From Virgibacillus_F necropolis_A (GTDB lineage Bacteria > Bacillota > Bacilli > Bacillales > Amphibacillaceae): a DNA stretch of 64,000 nucleotides. The notes under the pieces are model-generated. The model was given only the letters and a program-made list of their open reading frames with translations. It searched no databases and was not told the DNA's origin. Position numbers and translations under genes: made by a program. Below, one piece after another: positions 16,879 through 25,458 of this stretch. The number at the start of each line of letters is the position of its first letter. Within the stretch, counting starts at the first letter, position 1. The DNA lies in assembly GCF_044793635.1 (NCBI RefSeq), contig NZ_CP084992.1, positions 2,604,001-2,668,000 of the forward strand, in the 5' to 3' direction.

Positions 16879-17735
16879 ATGTTTAAAGTCACCGCCAAAG
16901 AAGTGTACGATGTAGACAATTATACCGTGAAAAAGATTGGTATGATGGAAAACTATTGATGGAGAATGCTGGTAGAGATTTAAGCGAGAAATGAAAATCG
17001 ATCATTTCTAAACATGAGCAAATTTGTATCCTGTTCGGATCAGGAAACAATGGGGGCGATGGATATGTGATTGCTGGAACGTTTTAAAATGAAAGTTGTA
17101 AAACGCATGTCATCAAATCGTTCTAGATTAAAAGAGGGGAATTACATTACCGCATTTCTATGAATTGTGGTGGTCCAGTAAATGTCACGCTTAAAAGTGG
17201 CGGAAGTTAACGTGATATACAACATGAAAAAGAAGCCATGCTTGGCATCGGTATGGATTATATGCATCTGAATCTCCCCTTTTTTATGGAACATGGGAAA
17301 CAACTTCGATTGGCGTTTCATCGCACGTTTTTCCCGGGTGTATACAGAGAAGGATACATGGGAGGATAATGATTTTAGACAAACTCTACCAGAACGAAAT
17401 ACAATTCTCGCATAAAGAAAAACATGGTAAGTATCATTAAAAATCGTAGTAAAGAAGCCTTGAATCAATTACTATGTACTGGCTGGTTTTGAGAGCGGGG
17501 TCAATACTCTCTGTTAGCAAATGCAACATTTCTAACACTTTAAGGAAAGGTTTACTAAAGACGGAAGTGGTGCTTTTCAGGAATCATTTTATCAATGGTC
17601 GTGCTGGTACCAGAGAAGGGTTAGGAAATGCTATGCTATTCACATGGTAAAGTAGCAGATTCATGTATTTGTATTACGATGTATTAGCTGTGGATATTAT
17701 CAATGGTTTTCCACTTGTTTTTCGTACATGCTGGT
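16879..17735 (+). pseudogene. decayed nnrE-nnrD fusion (NAD(P)HX epimerase/dehydratase)
   Basis: An ATG at 16879 with GGAGG upstream starts MFKVTAKEVYDVDNYTVKKI, then the frame breaks. Conserved blocks follow in shifting frames: LLMENAGRDLSEK, then ICILFGSGNNGGDGYVIAGTF (the YjeF N-terminal epimerase signature GNNGGDG), and near 17358-17427 TWEDNDFRQTLPERN plus HKEKHGK, the opening of the ADP/ATP-dependent dehydratase domain. Several stops and frameshifts interrupt both halves, so repair of damaged NAD(P)HX by this locus is lost unless another copy exists. The gene normally sits between acpS and the ydcC-like lipoprotein gene in related genomes. The 3' limit is approximate because the last 200 bases are poorly recognisable. 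Confidence 0.85.
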
Positions 17736-17789
17736 AAGCGGTGACACATTCCTTTTTGTCCTTGGAATCGAGACAAGGGAGATATGTCC

Positions 17790-18824
17790 ATGAAAAAAAA
17801 TATCAGCATTTGGTTAGTACTTGCCTTAGGTTTGGTTTTACTACTTTCTGCTTGTGGGGAAAAGTCACAAGAAGATGTTCTAAAGAATTTAGACGAGAAG
17901 CTTGATGATATGAATGGTTACAAAGCAACAGCAGAAATGACAATGGATACTGGTCAGGAAAGTCAAAAGTTCAACATTGATGTTTGGCATAAGAAAAAGG
18001 ATCTGTACCGAGTTAAGCTAACAAATGATCAAGACAAAAAAGGAAGTCAGGTTATTTTAAAGAACAAAGAAGGTGTATTTGTTTTAACGCCATCTTTGAA
18101 TAAAAGCTTTAAATTTCAATCAAAATGGCCAGATAATGGGAGTCAACCATATTTATATCAATCACTTGTAGATGATATTAAAAAAGATAGTGACGCTCAA
18201 TTCAGCACAACAGATTCACATTATGTATTCCAAACAAAAACTAACTATCAAAGTAATAATAATCTTCCATATCAAGAAATATATTTTGATAAAAAGACTT
18301 ATACTCCAGTACTTGTAAAGGTGCTAGATAAAGATAAAAATGCAGTGGTAGAGGTTAAATTTACTAGCTTTAAGATGGATCCAAGCTTTAAAGAAGACGA
18401 CTTTGAGATGGAGAAAAACATGACAAGCAATGCTTCAGAGGCTTCCGAGGATGAGGATGTACCTGTATCTGCAGATCCGGCTTCTGATACATTTACACTC
18501 ATGTTCCCATTAAATACTGCTGGTGCTGCGTTATTTGAGCAGAAGGAAATGGAGCTGGAAAATGGTAAACGCGTCATTATGACATTTAAAGGTGAGAAAA
18601 ACTTTACCCTAGTGGAAGAAAAGATCAATGTTGTGCCAACAATGGCCTCACCAAAGCCAGTTTCTGGTGACATTGTGAACCTGGGCTTTGCAATTGGAGC
18701 ATTATCAGAGAACTCAATCGAATGGCATAATAATGGCATGAATTTCTACCTGGCAAGTGACGATTTAACAAGAGAAGAATTGATTGAGGTGGCAAAATCA
18801 GTACAAGGTAAAGAAATTAAATAA
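17790..18824 (+). CDS. YdcC-like lipoprotein (LolA-like plus C-terminal DUF4367-like domain)
   Basis: A 344-residue lipoprotein. The signal peptide KNISIWLVLALGLVLLLSAC ends in the lipobox LSAC, so the protein sits on the outer membrane face. Residues about 30-210 resemble the LolA-like fold of sporulation lipoproteins (DDMNGYKATAEMTMDTGQ, VWHKKKDLYRVKL, EIYFDKKTYTPVLVKV, EVKFTSFKMDPSF). After an acidic linker the C-terminal part (NSIEWHNNGMNFYLASDDLT) resembles DUF4367. B. subtilis YdcC, also upstream of alr, is a germination/sporulation-related lipoprotein. I prefer the ATG at 17790, 8 nt after AAGGGAG, to that at 17784. Confidence 0.85.
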   Translation: MKKNISIWLVLALGLVLLLSACGEKSQEDVLKNLDEKLDDMNGYKATAEMTMDTGQESQKFNIDVWHKKKDLYRVKLTNDQDKKGSQVILKNKEGVFVLTPSLNKSFKFQSKWPDNGSQPYLYQSLVDDIKKDSDAQFSTTDSHYVFQTKTNYQSNNNLPYQEIYFDKKTYTPVLVKVLDKDKNAVVEVKFTSFKMDPSFKEDDFEMEKNMTSNASEASEDEDVPVSADPASDTFTLMFPLNTAGAALFEQKEMELENGKRVIMTFKGEKNFTLVEEKINVVPTMASPKPVSGDIVNLGFAIGALSENSIEWHNNGMNFYLASDDLTREELIEVAKSVQGKEIK

Positions 18825-18831
18825 TTTAACA

Positions 18832-18868
18832 AGCAGACTCATAAAGAAAGGGGGTCTGCTTTTTTTTG
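18832..18868 (+). terminator. terminator after the YdcC-like gene
   Basis: AGCAGAC pairs with GTCTGCT, followed by seven T. Confidence 0.88.
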
Positions 18869-18938
18869 CAGAAGGTTCTACGACGGATATAATCGCAAAT
18901 AGGCAGTTATATATTGATATCGGCAGTTAAAAATGATG

Positions 18939-19500
18939 GCTGTATTCCCAAAGATTGTTGCTTTTGAGGGAATCGATATATACTGCGACGTAACTACTAC
19001 CTAAGTTAGATCTGAAGTACTGATAATGGAAACAAGTTACTAAGGCAGCCGCAGCCCGTATACACTTCGCTTTTCGCGGGCGGCTGGTGAGCCTCCTTGT
19101 GCTAACGCACTGCGTAGTCTCACCGATGCCTGTCCTCCCGCAGAAGTCTACGTGTATACGGGCTGCTGGTATAATAGTTGCCAATAACTGAAAGAAATGA
19201 CAAAGAATGCTTACGTAAATAACTTTACCAGTCCAGCATCGTTCCGGGCGGTGACTCCTGCGGGAACAGCACGTGTCCGAAGACCCCGCAGAGTGGTCGG
19301 TGATGATGGCCGACTAAAACCGTCCTTTGCGGACAACGTCGGCATACCCCTTGCCGGGGCAAGGAGGCTGAGGCCGTGCCCGCGGAAAGCATCCGCCCGA
19401 AGCGATCCTGGACGGCAGCAATAGCACTTGTCTTTGGAAATAAACCTAAAGTTACGTCGCAATATATATCAACTATGAAGTTGAAAAGCAACAATGGTAC
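18939..19500. mobile_element. MITE-like element 1 with about 50-bp terminal inverted repeats
   Basis: The left end GCTGTATTCCCAAAG, TTGTTGCTTTTGAGGG and CTGCGACGTAAC is mirrored at the right end by GTTACGTCGCAATATATATC and AAAGCAACAATGGTAC. It has no coding capacity. Inside are two opposed copies of a GC-rich repeat (GACTCCTGCGGG, GACCCCGCAG, GAGGCT, CCCGCGGAAAGC), a GCCGACTAAAA hairpin module shared with R5 and R8, and a block near 19145-19252 that recurs at 48010-48128. Its ends match the element at 50068-50452. It lies between the YdcC-like gene and alr; the stretch 19501-19660 holds nothing I recognise. Confidence 0.75.
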
Positions 19501-19682
19501 GGAAAGAGCCAAAATGATTAAGGGTATATAAATCTTTAAAACGGAGGAAGAGTTTAACGGGGATGCAATTAAACTTCCGCCATTTCGTAAAAGTACTTTG
19601 CGGGATGATTGACACCATGCAGCGAAAAAGAAATAATAGAGTATACGAAAAATTTCTGAGAGACGAAAGGAGATATGTTTTA

Positions 19683-20810
19683 GTGTCAGACATATTTTAC
19701 CGTGCAACTTGGGCAGAAATTAACTTGGATGCTGTTGCCACTAATATAAAAGAAATGAAACAAAAGCTATCTCCGAGTAGTAATATATTTGCTGTTGTTA
19801 AGGCGAATGGGTATGGACATGGTGCTGTTGAAGTGGCTAAAACAGCCCTGAATGCAGGAGCGAGTGCATTAGCCGTTGCTCTCTTAGAAGAGGCCTTGGA
19901 ATTACGCCAGGGAGGTATCAAATCTGCAATATTAGTTTTGGGTTGGGTTTCACCTCAAGATGCAAAGATTGCTGCTGAGAATGATATCACACTTACATTT
20001 TTCCAGGAAGAGTGGTTAACAGAGTTACAATCTCAGCTATTTTCAAAAGAATTGAAGCTTCATATGAAGTGGGACAGTGGCATGGGACGGATTGGAGTAC
20101 GGACAGAGGAAGAATTAAAATCGATTATCTCGGCTGTTAAAGCAACTGAAAATGTACGACTAAAAGGCGTATACACACATTTTGCTACAGCTGATGAAGC
20201 TGACTTGACTTATTTTAATGAACAACAAACCCGCTTTAAACAGCTTTTATATGAATTAAAAAAACTATGGGATGACCCAATTGATATTCACATTGGGAAT
20301 AGTGCTGCATCGATTCGTTTCCCCGCCGAAATGTATCACTACATTCGATTTGGGATAGCTATGTATGGTCTGTATCCTTCTAATGACGTACGAAACATGA
20401 AATCAATTGATCTGGCACCGGCTTTTTCCTTGTACAGTCGTTTAATTCATGTGAAAAAAGTTCCTGAGAATGAATCCATTAGCTATGGTAGAACCTATGT
20501 AACGGATGAATCGGAATGGATTGGCACCATACCGATTGGTTATGCAGATGGATGGATACGGAAATTACAGGGTATGGAAGTATTGATTGAAGGCAAGCGA
20601 TTACCCATTGTAGGAAGGATTTGTATGGATCAAACGATGATTCATCTAGATAAAGAATATCCTATTGGAACTAAGGTTACACTAATTGGGAAAAGTGGAA
20701 ATGATGAAATAGAAATGGATGAAATAGCAAATTATTTAGATACCATTAATTATGAAATTCCCTGCATGATCAGTGAGCGTGTTCCAAGGGTGTATAAGAA
20801 AAATATTTAA
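19683..20810 (+). CDS. alr: alanine racemase
   Basis: A 375-residue PLP enzyme making D-alanine for peptidoglycan. Lys40 in AVVKANGYGHGA binds PLP, the second catalytic residue is the tyrosine in SISYGRTY, and other family blocks are present (KWDSGMGRIGV, GVYTHFATAD, GNSAASIRFP, GRICMDQTM). I start at GTG 19683 (MSDIFYRATWAEINLDAV), 9 nt after GAAAGGAG; an open frame reaches back to 19563 but has no ribosome site and no family similarity. Gene order alr-ndoAI-ndoA is that of B. subtilis alrA. The MITE-like element lies 180 bp upstream and may have altered its promoter region. Confidence 0.95.
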   Translation: MSDIFYRATWAEINLDAVATNIKEMKQKLSPSSNIFAVVKANGYGHGAVEVAKTALNAGASALAVALLEEALELRQGGIKSAILVLGWVSPQDAKIAAENDITLTFFQEEWLTELQSQLFSKELKLHMKWDSGMGRIGVRTEEELKSIISAVKATENVRLKGVYTHFATADEADLTYFNEQQTRFKQLLYELKKLWDDPIDIHIGNSAASIRFPAEMYHYIRFGIAMYGLYPSNDVRNMKSIDLAPAFSLYSRLIHVKKVPENESISYGRTYVTDESEWIGTIPIGYADGWIRKLQGMEVLIEGKRLPIVGRICMDQTMIHLDKEYPIGTKVTLIGKSGNDEIEMDEIANYLDTINYEIPCMISERVPRVYKKNI

Positions 20811-20927
20811 TTATATTTTTATGTATCATGTCATAATTTCTTAATCCATAAATAAGTATATATACCACACGATTTAATAACATAAACAGGATTCATACAT
20901 TTTTTAGACAAAAATCTCTAAAATCTT

Positions 20928-20956
20928 TTGCAATGCTATCCGTACAGTGATATTAT
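20928..20956 (+). promoter_or_regulatory. SigA promoter of ndoAI-ndoA
   Basis: TTGCAA, 17-nt spacer, TATTAT, about 45 nt before the antitoxin start. Confidence 0.65.
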
Positions 20957-21000
20957 TAATTTAAATATGATATCGATCGTTCAACAGTTGGCGGAGGTGT

Positions 21001-21291
21001 ATGGTTTTGTCAGAGAGCTTACAGGAGATTTTAGTGCGATTACCAAAAAACCTAATAAATGAGGTGGATGGACTAATGAAGTATGATAATAGAGATCTTA
21101 GCGATTTTATCTGTCAGGCAACAAAAAACTATCTAGAGCAAAAGAAATATGACCATATTCAACAATTTCGAGAATCCATGCAAAAAGGCTATGAAGAAAT
21201 GGCTCGAATTAATCTAACAATTGCGTCGGAGGCTTTTCAAGCTGAAGAGGAGGCTGAAAACACCCTTGAACGTTCTGTGATCGGGGTGTAA
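21001..21291 (+). CDS. ndoAI: type II antitoxin EndoAI (MazE-like, ribbon-helix-helix)
   Basis: A 96-residue antitoxin: an N-terminal ribbon-helix-helix DNA-binding part (ILVRLPKNLINEVDGLMKYD, LSDFICQATKNYL) and a C-terminal toxin-wrapping region (EEMARINLTIASEAFQAEEE, ENTLERSVIGV), which corresponds closely in character to B. subtilis YdcD. It should neutralise the downstream RNase by blocking its active site and autorepress the pair. ATG 21001 is only 3 nt from GGAGG; TTG at 21007 (MSESLQEIL) has better spacing and matches the B. subtilis N-terminus, so the true start may be there. Five bases separate it from the toxin gene. Confidence 0.92.
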   Translation: MVLSESLQEILVRLPKNLINEVDGLMKYDNRDLSDFICQATKNYLEQKKYDHIQQFRESMQKGYEEMARINLTIASEAFQAEEEAENTLERSVIGV

Positions 21292-21295
21292 TAAT

Positions 21296-21646
21296 TTGAT
21301 CGTTCAACGAGGCGAGGTATATTTCGCTGACTTATCCCCTGTGGTAGGATCAGAACAGGGAGGTATACGTCCAGTACTGATCCTACAAAATGATATCGGA
21401 AATAGGTTTAGTCCTACTGTAATAGTTGCAGCAATTACTGCTCAAATCCAAAAGGCAAAGCTACCAACACATGTTGAGATTAATGCGAAGCGGTATGGGT
21501 TTGATCGTAACTCTGTTATATTACTTGAACAAATTCGAACACTTGATAAACAAAGATTAACAGATAAGATTACAAAGTTAGACAATGAAATGATGAAAAA
21601 AATAGATCAGGCATTAGAAATAAGTCTTGGACTTAAAGATATGTAG
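21296..21646 (+). CDS. ndoA: endoribonuclease toxin EndoA (MazF)
   Basis: A 116-residue MazF-type mRNA interferase with a TTG start, as in B. subtilis. It contains the family core RGEVYFADLSPVVGSEQGG, RPVLILQND, GNRFSPTVIVAAIT, and LPTHVEI and LLEQIRTLDKQRL, including the catalytic Arg and Thr positions. B. subtilis EndoA cuts RNA at UACAU; this protein is so similar that the same specificity is likely, but that is inference. An IS1182-family element begins 10 bp after the stop, separating the pair from the SigB operon that normally follows directly. Confidence 0.96.
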   Translation: MIVQRGEVYFADLSPVVGSEQGGIRPVLILQNDIGNRFSPTVIVAAITAQIQKAKLPTHVEINAKRYGFDRNSVILLEQIRTLDKQRLTDKITKLDNEMMKKIDQALEISLGLKDM

Positions 21647-21684
21647 GATATAATGGAGGCTGGGACAAAACTCAGTAAATAAAT

Positions 21685-21729
21685 AAAAGCGTGGCACTCA
21701 CCGTGTAGGTGACGTACCGCGCTTTTTTT
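21685..21729 (+). terminator. terminator hairpin at the left end of the IS1182 element
   Basis: AAAAGCG pairs with CGCTTTTTTT around a partly paired interior (GTGGCACTCACC, GGTGACGTACC). Likely shields the transposase from read-through from ndoA. Confidence 0.7.
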
Positions 21730-21815
21730 ATATAATCGTTTATTTTTCACTAAACAAAAAGAACCCCTTTTGATAGAATTAAAGTAACCACACAATAACC
21801 ATCGGAGGGATTCTA

Positions 21816-23507
21816 ATGTTTAAAAATTATAACATAAATCAAGTTGTTTTGCCGCTAGATTTAGAAATGAAATTGGACAAAGATGATATTGCTTATGCGG
21901 TAAATGATGTTGTAACACAGATTCCGGATGAAGCATTCGCTAACTTTTCCTGTGAAACCGGATGTCCAGCCTACCACCCAAAAATGATGATGAAAATAAT
22001 TTTGTGTGCCTACACGCAGTCGGTTTTTTCTGGAAGAAAAATCGAAGGGTTACTCAAAGACAGTGTGCGTATGATGTGGTTAGCGCAAGGATATGAACCA
22101 AGTTATCGTACCATCAATCGTTTTCGTGTGCATCCAGAGGTTAAAGAAATACTCCGTCAGTGTTTCGTGCAATTCCGTTGTCAGTTGGTGAAAGAAAAAC
22201 AGATTGATGAAGAAGCGATTTTTATTGATGGAACCAAGATCGAGGCGAATGCTAATAAATTTACGTTTGTATGGCGTAAATCGATTGAAAGGTACAGTGT
22301 TAATTTGGTGGAAAAGTCCAACCAAATGTATGATGAATTATTGGAAAAAGAAATTATTCCAGGCATTGAACGCGAAAGTTCGGACGAACTTTCCACTGAC
22401 GAACTCACAAAAGTCGTGAAACAGCTTGATGACGAGGTAATGACCTACGACAAAAAAATAGAAGCGAGCGAGGTCGGTAGCGAACGAAAACAAGTTCGAT
22501 CGGAGCGCAAAGCACCCAAACAATACCGCAAACAATTTAAAGATTTTGTGGCGCGTAAACAAAAATACCAAAACGACATGGAAGTCTTTGGAGAACGCAA
22601 CAGTTACTCGAAGACGGATCATGATGCCACTTTTATGCGAATGAAAGATGATTATATGAAGAACGGTCAACTAAAAGCAGGTTACAATGTGCAGGCTGCG
22701 ACGGAAGGACAATATGTGCTCGCTTATGATGTATTCCCAAACCCGACAGATACACGCACCTTCATTCCATTTCTGGATAACATAGAGAACAATTTCTTTA
22801 AGTTGCCGAAGCATATTGTCGCTGACGCAGGGTACGGAAGTGAACAAAACTACGAAGATGTCATGGAGAATCGAAAACGCACCCCGCTGATTACCTATAA
22901 CCAGTATCGAAAAGAGAAGAAAAAGAAACATAAAAATAACGTTTTCCATACAGCCAATTGGGAATATAACAAGGAAGACGATACGTTTACCTGTCCAAAT
23001 GGAAAACAATTGATGTTCCGGCACGTGTCCAATCGAACAGACAAATACGGACTGACACGAACGTTTAAAGTCTATGAGTGTGAGGACTGTTCAGATTGTC
23101 CATTGCGTTCCCAATGCACCAAAGCGAAGGAAGGAAATAATCGAAAAATTTATTACAATGAAAAATGGGAACGCCAAAAAGCATATATTAGGCAGCTGCT
23201 TTCGGAAGAGGAAACTGGTGAAATCTACGGCAATCGTAAAATCGATGTGGAGCCAGTCTTCGGATTCCTGAAGGCTAATTTGTGCTTCACTCGTATGTCT
23301 GTGAGGGGTGAAGAGAAGGTAGAAAATGAATTAGGATTTGCATTCATGGCGGTAAACTTGAGGAAGTACACCGCCATGAAGATAAATCAACGAAAAGATA
23401 ATGAAAATTATCCAACGAAAAATGGTTCCGATCATCAAAAACCGATGATCGGAACCATTTTTAAGTTAATTTTGGCTAGTTATGTCCCAGCCTCTTTTTA
23501 TGTTTAG
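21816..23507 (+). CDS. IS1182-family transposase (DDE type)
   Basis: A 563-residue full-length transposase. The N-terminal DUF772-type part (HPKMMMKIILCAYTQSVFSG, YRTINRFRVHP) is followed by the DDE catalytic region with FIDGTKIEANANKFTFVWRK and VADAGYGSEQN, the Cys cluster ECEDCSDCPLRSQC, and VEPVFGFLKANLCFTRMSVRG towards the end. ATG 21816 follows CGGAGGGA. The frame passes through the right inverted repeat: the last codons and the stop at 23505-23507 lie in flanking DNA, so the C-terminus depends on the insertion site. No disabling mutation is seen. Confidence 0.93.
   Translation: MFKNYNINQVVLPLDLEMKLDKDDIAYAVNDVVTQIPDEAFANFSCETGCPAYHPKMMMKIILCAYTQSVFSGRKIEGLLKDSVRMMWLAQGYEPSYRTINRFRVHPEVKEILRQCFVQFRCQLVKEKQIDEEAIFIDGTKIEANANKFTFVWRKSIERYSVNLVEKSNQMYDELLEKEIIPGIERESSDELSTDELTKVVKQLDDEVMTYDKKIEASEVGSERKQVRSERKAPKQYRKQFKDFVARKQKYQNDMEVFGERNSYSKTDHDATFMRMKDDYMKNGQLKAGYNVQAATEGQYVLAYDVFPNPTDTRTFIPFLDNIENNFFKLPKHIVADAGYGSEQNYEDVMENRKRTPLITYNQYRKEKKKKHKNNVFHTANWEYNKEDDTFTCPNGKQLMFRHVSNRTDKYGLTRTFKVYECEDCSDCPLRSQCTKAKEGNNRKIYYNEKWERQKAYIRQLLSEEETGEIYGNRKIDVEPVFGFLKANLCFTRMSVRGEEKVENELGFAFMAVNLRKYTAMKINQRKDNENYPTKNGSDHQKPMIGTIFKLILASYVPASFYV
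23419..23462. terminator. perfect 18-bp hairpin inside the transposase 3' end
   Basis: AAAATGGTTCCGATCATC and its exact complement flank a 7-nt loop, followed by T residues. It lies within the transposase coding sequence and could stop transcription entering from either side. Confidence 0.75.
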
Positions 23508-23665
23508 AGCTTAAATATGGTATACTAGGACAAGAAATACACAGTAACGGAGAAGGTTTTCGTGTTTTATGTATAATTTGAAGAATTATGTAAAGGTTTG
23601 CAATTTATTAGTACATCATGGAGAATATACATAAATTTAAACAAAAGGAATAAGGGGGAATATCA

Positions 23666-24535
23666 ATGGATAGAAAGTTTAAGGAGATTGCACTGAATAA
23701 TAGCGATAAAATAGTTCATATGTGGCTTGAAGAAATCGACTCACTTAAAAATGGTAACTATACTTCAACAGTTTCAGGTGAGTTATATGAAAGCACAAAT
23801 AGAGAGTTTGTAAATGTTATCTTTACTAGTATTAAAGGACAAGGGTCAACAAAAACATTAGAGAATTTCTCTGAAAAACTAATAAACCTAGGATGGCCTT
23901 TGAGTTATATTACAGATGGCTTACAGGTATTTAGGCGCGTAACAATTGAATATATCCTTAGCCAATCAGATCAAATTGATACAGATTATATTTCAAGAGT
24001 TTTAACGAGTGTCGATTTTTGGGTAGAACCAATCATCCGTCAACTTGTTAATGAGTATTCCGGAAGTTGGGAACACATCGTATCTCTTCAGCGGGTTGCA
24101 CTCCAGGAATTATCTGCACCACTTATTCCCGTAATGGATAATATTACGGTTATGCCTCTAATAGGCACAATCGATACGGAACGAGCGAAATTAATCATGG
24201 AGAATTTACTTGAAGGGGTAATAAAGCATAATGCAGATGTCGTTTTGATGGATATTACCGGTGTACCAGTTGTAGATACAATGGTTGCACATCACATAAT
24301 ACAGGCTGCAGAAGCAGTTCGCTTAATTGGATCGACCTGTATTCTTGTGGGTATTAGACCAGAGATTGCCCAAACGATTGTTAATCTCGGAATTGATCTT
24401 GGGAAATTCCCAACGAAAAGTTCTCTGAAAAAAGGTTTCCAAAAAGCATTAGAGATGACAAATCGTAAAATAGAGGATATTGATACTAAAGATGAGGAAA
24501 TTGAAACTATATTAAATTCATTAACAGGGGAGTGA
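23666..24535 (+). CDS. rsbRA: RsbRA, stressosome co-antagonist
   Basis: A 289-residue stressosome protein: a non-haem globin-like N-terminal sensor domain (residues 1-140) and a C-terminal STAS domain (about 150-265). The two threonines phosphorylated by RsbT in B. subtilis are present at the same numbers: Thr171 in LIGTIDTERA and Thr205 in PVVDTMVAHH. With RsbS it forms the large cytoplasmic complex that holds RsbT until stress. The ribosome site is AAGGGGGAA. It is the first gene of the SigB operon; upstream is the IS1182 element, with a possible TG-extended -10 (TATACT) at about 23519. Confidence 0.95.
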   Translation: MDRKFKEIALNNSDKIVHMWLEEIDSLKNGNYTSTVSGELYESTNREFVNVIFTSIKGQGSTKTLENFSEKLINLGWPLSYITDGLQVFRRVTIEYILSQSDQIDTDYISRVLTSVDFWVEPIIRQLVNEYSGSWEHIVSLQRVALQELSAPLIPVMDNITVMPLIGTIDTERAKLIMENLLEGVIKHNADVVLMDITGVPVVDTMVAHHIIQAAEAVRLIGSTCILVGIRPEIAQTIVNLGIDLGKFPTKSSLKKGFQKALEMTNRKIEDIDTKDEEIETILNSLTGE

Positions 24536-24539
24536 TCTC

Positions 24540-24896
24540 ATGCGTATACCTATTCTAAAGTTGCATAATTATTTGTTAATCTCTATCCAAACAGAGCTTG
24601 ATGATAATACCGCTATTCAATTTCAAGAGGATTTATTAAATAAAATTCATAAGAGTGGGGCAACCGGTGTTGTCATCGATTTAACTTCTGTTGAAATTGT
24701 TGATTCATTTATTGCGAAGGTATTAGGGGACGTTGTTACGATGTCGGATCTAATGGGAGCGAAAGTAGTTCTAACTGGAATTCAACCAGCTGTTGCGGTA
24801 ACTTTAATTGATCTAGGGATTCATATGCAAGATGTGCCAACAGCATTAGATATTGAACAAGGGTTAATTAAACTTCATCAGGAATTGGGGGCATAA
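24540..24896 (+). CDS. rsbS: RsbS, stressosome scaffold/antagonist
   Basis: A 118-residue single STAS-domain protein. RsbT phosphorylates the serine in EIVDSFIAKVLGDVV (Ser56 here), which releases RsbT to activate RsbU. It lies 4 nt after rsbRA and 2 nt before rsbT, within the conserved order. The start follows GGGGAGTGATCTC. Confidence 0.95.
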   Translation: MRIPILKLHNYLLISIQTELDDNTAIQFQEDLLNKIHKSGATGVVIDLTSVEIVDSFIAKVLGDVVTMSDLMGAKVVLTGIQPAVAVTLIDLGIHMQDVPTALDIEQGLIKLHQELGA

Positions 24897-24898
24897 GA

Positions 24899-25300
24899 AT
24901 GGACCTTGAATCCTGTGTGACTATTAAAAAAGAGTGGGATATTGTCGGTGCTAGACAAGTAGGCCGAGATATCGCGAAGAAAATAGGATTTGGAACAGTC
25001 GATCAAGCTCGTATTGCCACAGCGATATCTGAATTAGCTCGCAACATTTATTTGTATGCCGGAGATGGAAAGATTTGTTTTGAAGTGATTGATACGATAA
25101 ATCAAAAAGGAATCCGCATGATAGCTATTGACGCTGGGCCGGGAATTGAGGATATTAGCCAAGTAATGGAAGACGGATATACCACATCTGGTGGCCTGGG
25201 TGCTGGACTTCCAGGGGTAAAAAGGCTAATGGATGAATTCGATATTAAATCAGAATTAGGTAAAGGAACAGAAATAAAAGCAGTTAAATGGACAAGATAA
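24899..25300 (+). CDS. rsbT: RsbT serine/threonine kinase
   Basis: A 133-residue GHKL-fold switch kinase: ATAISELARNIYLYAG (N box), IDAGPGIEDI (G1 box), TTSGGLGAGLPGVKRLMD (ATP-lid/G2 region) and GKGTEIKAVKW at the end. It phosphorylates RsbR and RsbS upon stress and then binds RsbU to switch on its phosphatase. The start lies two bases after rsbS. After it the operon has a 158-bp gap containing small repeat S2, which is wider than usual and might separate the upstream and downstream halves of the operon. Confidence 0.95.
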   Translation: MDLESCVTIKKEWDIVGARQVGRDIAKKIGFGTVDQARIATAISELARNIYLYAGDGKICFEVIDTINQKGIRMIAIDAGPGIEDISQVMEDGYTTSGGLGAGLPGVKRLMDEFDIKSELGKGTEIKAVKWTR

Positions 25301-25383
25301 GATTTATAAAACGGGTAAAAGATTTTAGTCGAGTTATCCTTTTTGGACTTATAGAAAACATAAAACATAAAAATTTAAAGTAT

Positions 25384-25439
25384 AAGAAAAACTATAGCTT
25401 TCGCCATTATTACTTGACGTTAAGCATAGTTTTTCTAAT
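25384..25439 (+). repeat. small hairpin repeat S2 between rsbT and rsbU
   Basis: Shares TTCGCCATTA and the right end TTTTCTAAT with S1 and S3. Outer arms AGAAAAACTATAGCTT and AAGCATAGTTTTTCT form a long stem, so it may attenuate or process the operon mRNA. Confidence 0.65.
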
Positions 25440-25458
25440 ATAAAAAGGGTGGAACAGT

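Larger units (their letters stand above)
21656..23494 (+). mobile_element. IS1182-family insertion sequence
   Basis: Bounded by inverted ends GAGGCTGGGACAAAAC (left) and GTTATGTCCCAGCCTC (right; 15 of 16 matching). It contains one transposase gene. The left flank ends ATAATG and the right flank begins TTTTTATG; I see no clear target duplication. It lies between ndoA and rsbRA. Confidence 0.88.

Noticed and set aside
17142..17468. A 108-residue minus-strand frame
   Set aside because: It runs antisense through the decayed nnrE-nnrD gene, whose plus-strand motifs are recognisable.
19197..19462. Overlapping open frames on both strands in the alr upstream region
   Set aside because: They lie inside the GC-rich inverted repeats of MITE-like element 1; symmetric hairpins give open frames on both strands. 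No ribosome site and no family similarity.
19563..19682. An N-terminal extension of alanine racemase
   Set aside because: It lacks a ribosome site and similarity to the family; the GTG at 19683 has GAAAGGAG at good distance.
21648..23502. A target-site duplication around the IS1182 element
   Set aside because: The left flank ATAATG and right flank TTTTTATG do not give a convincing direct repeat.
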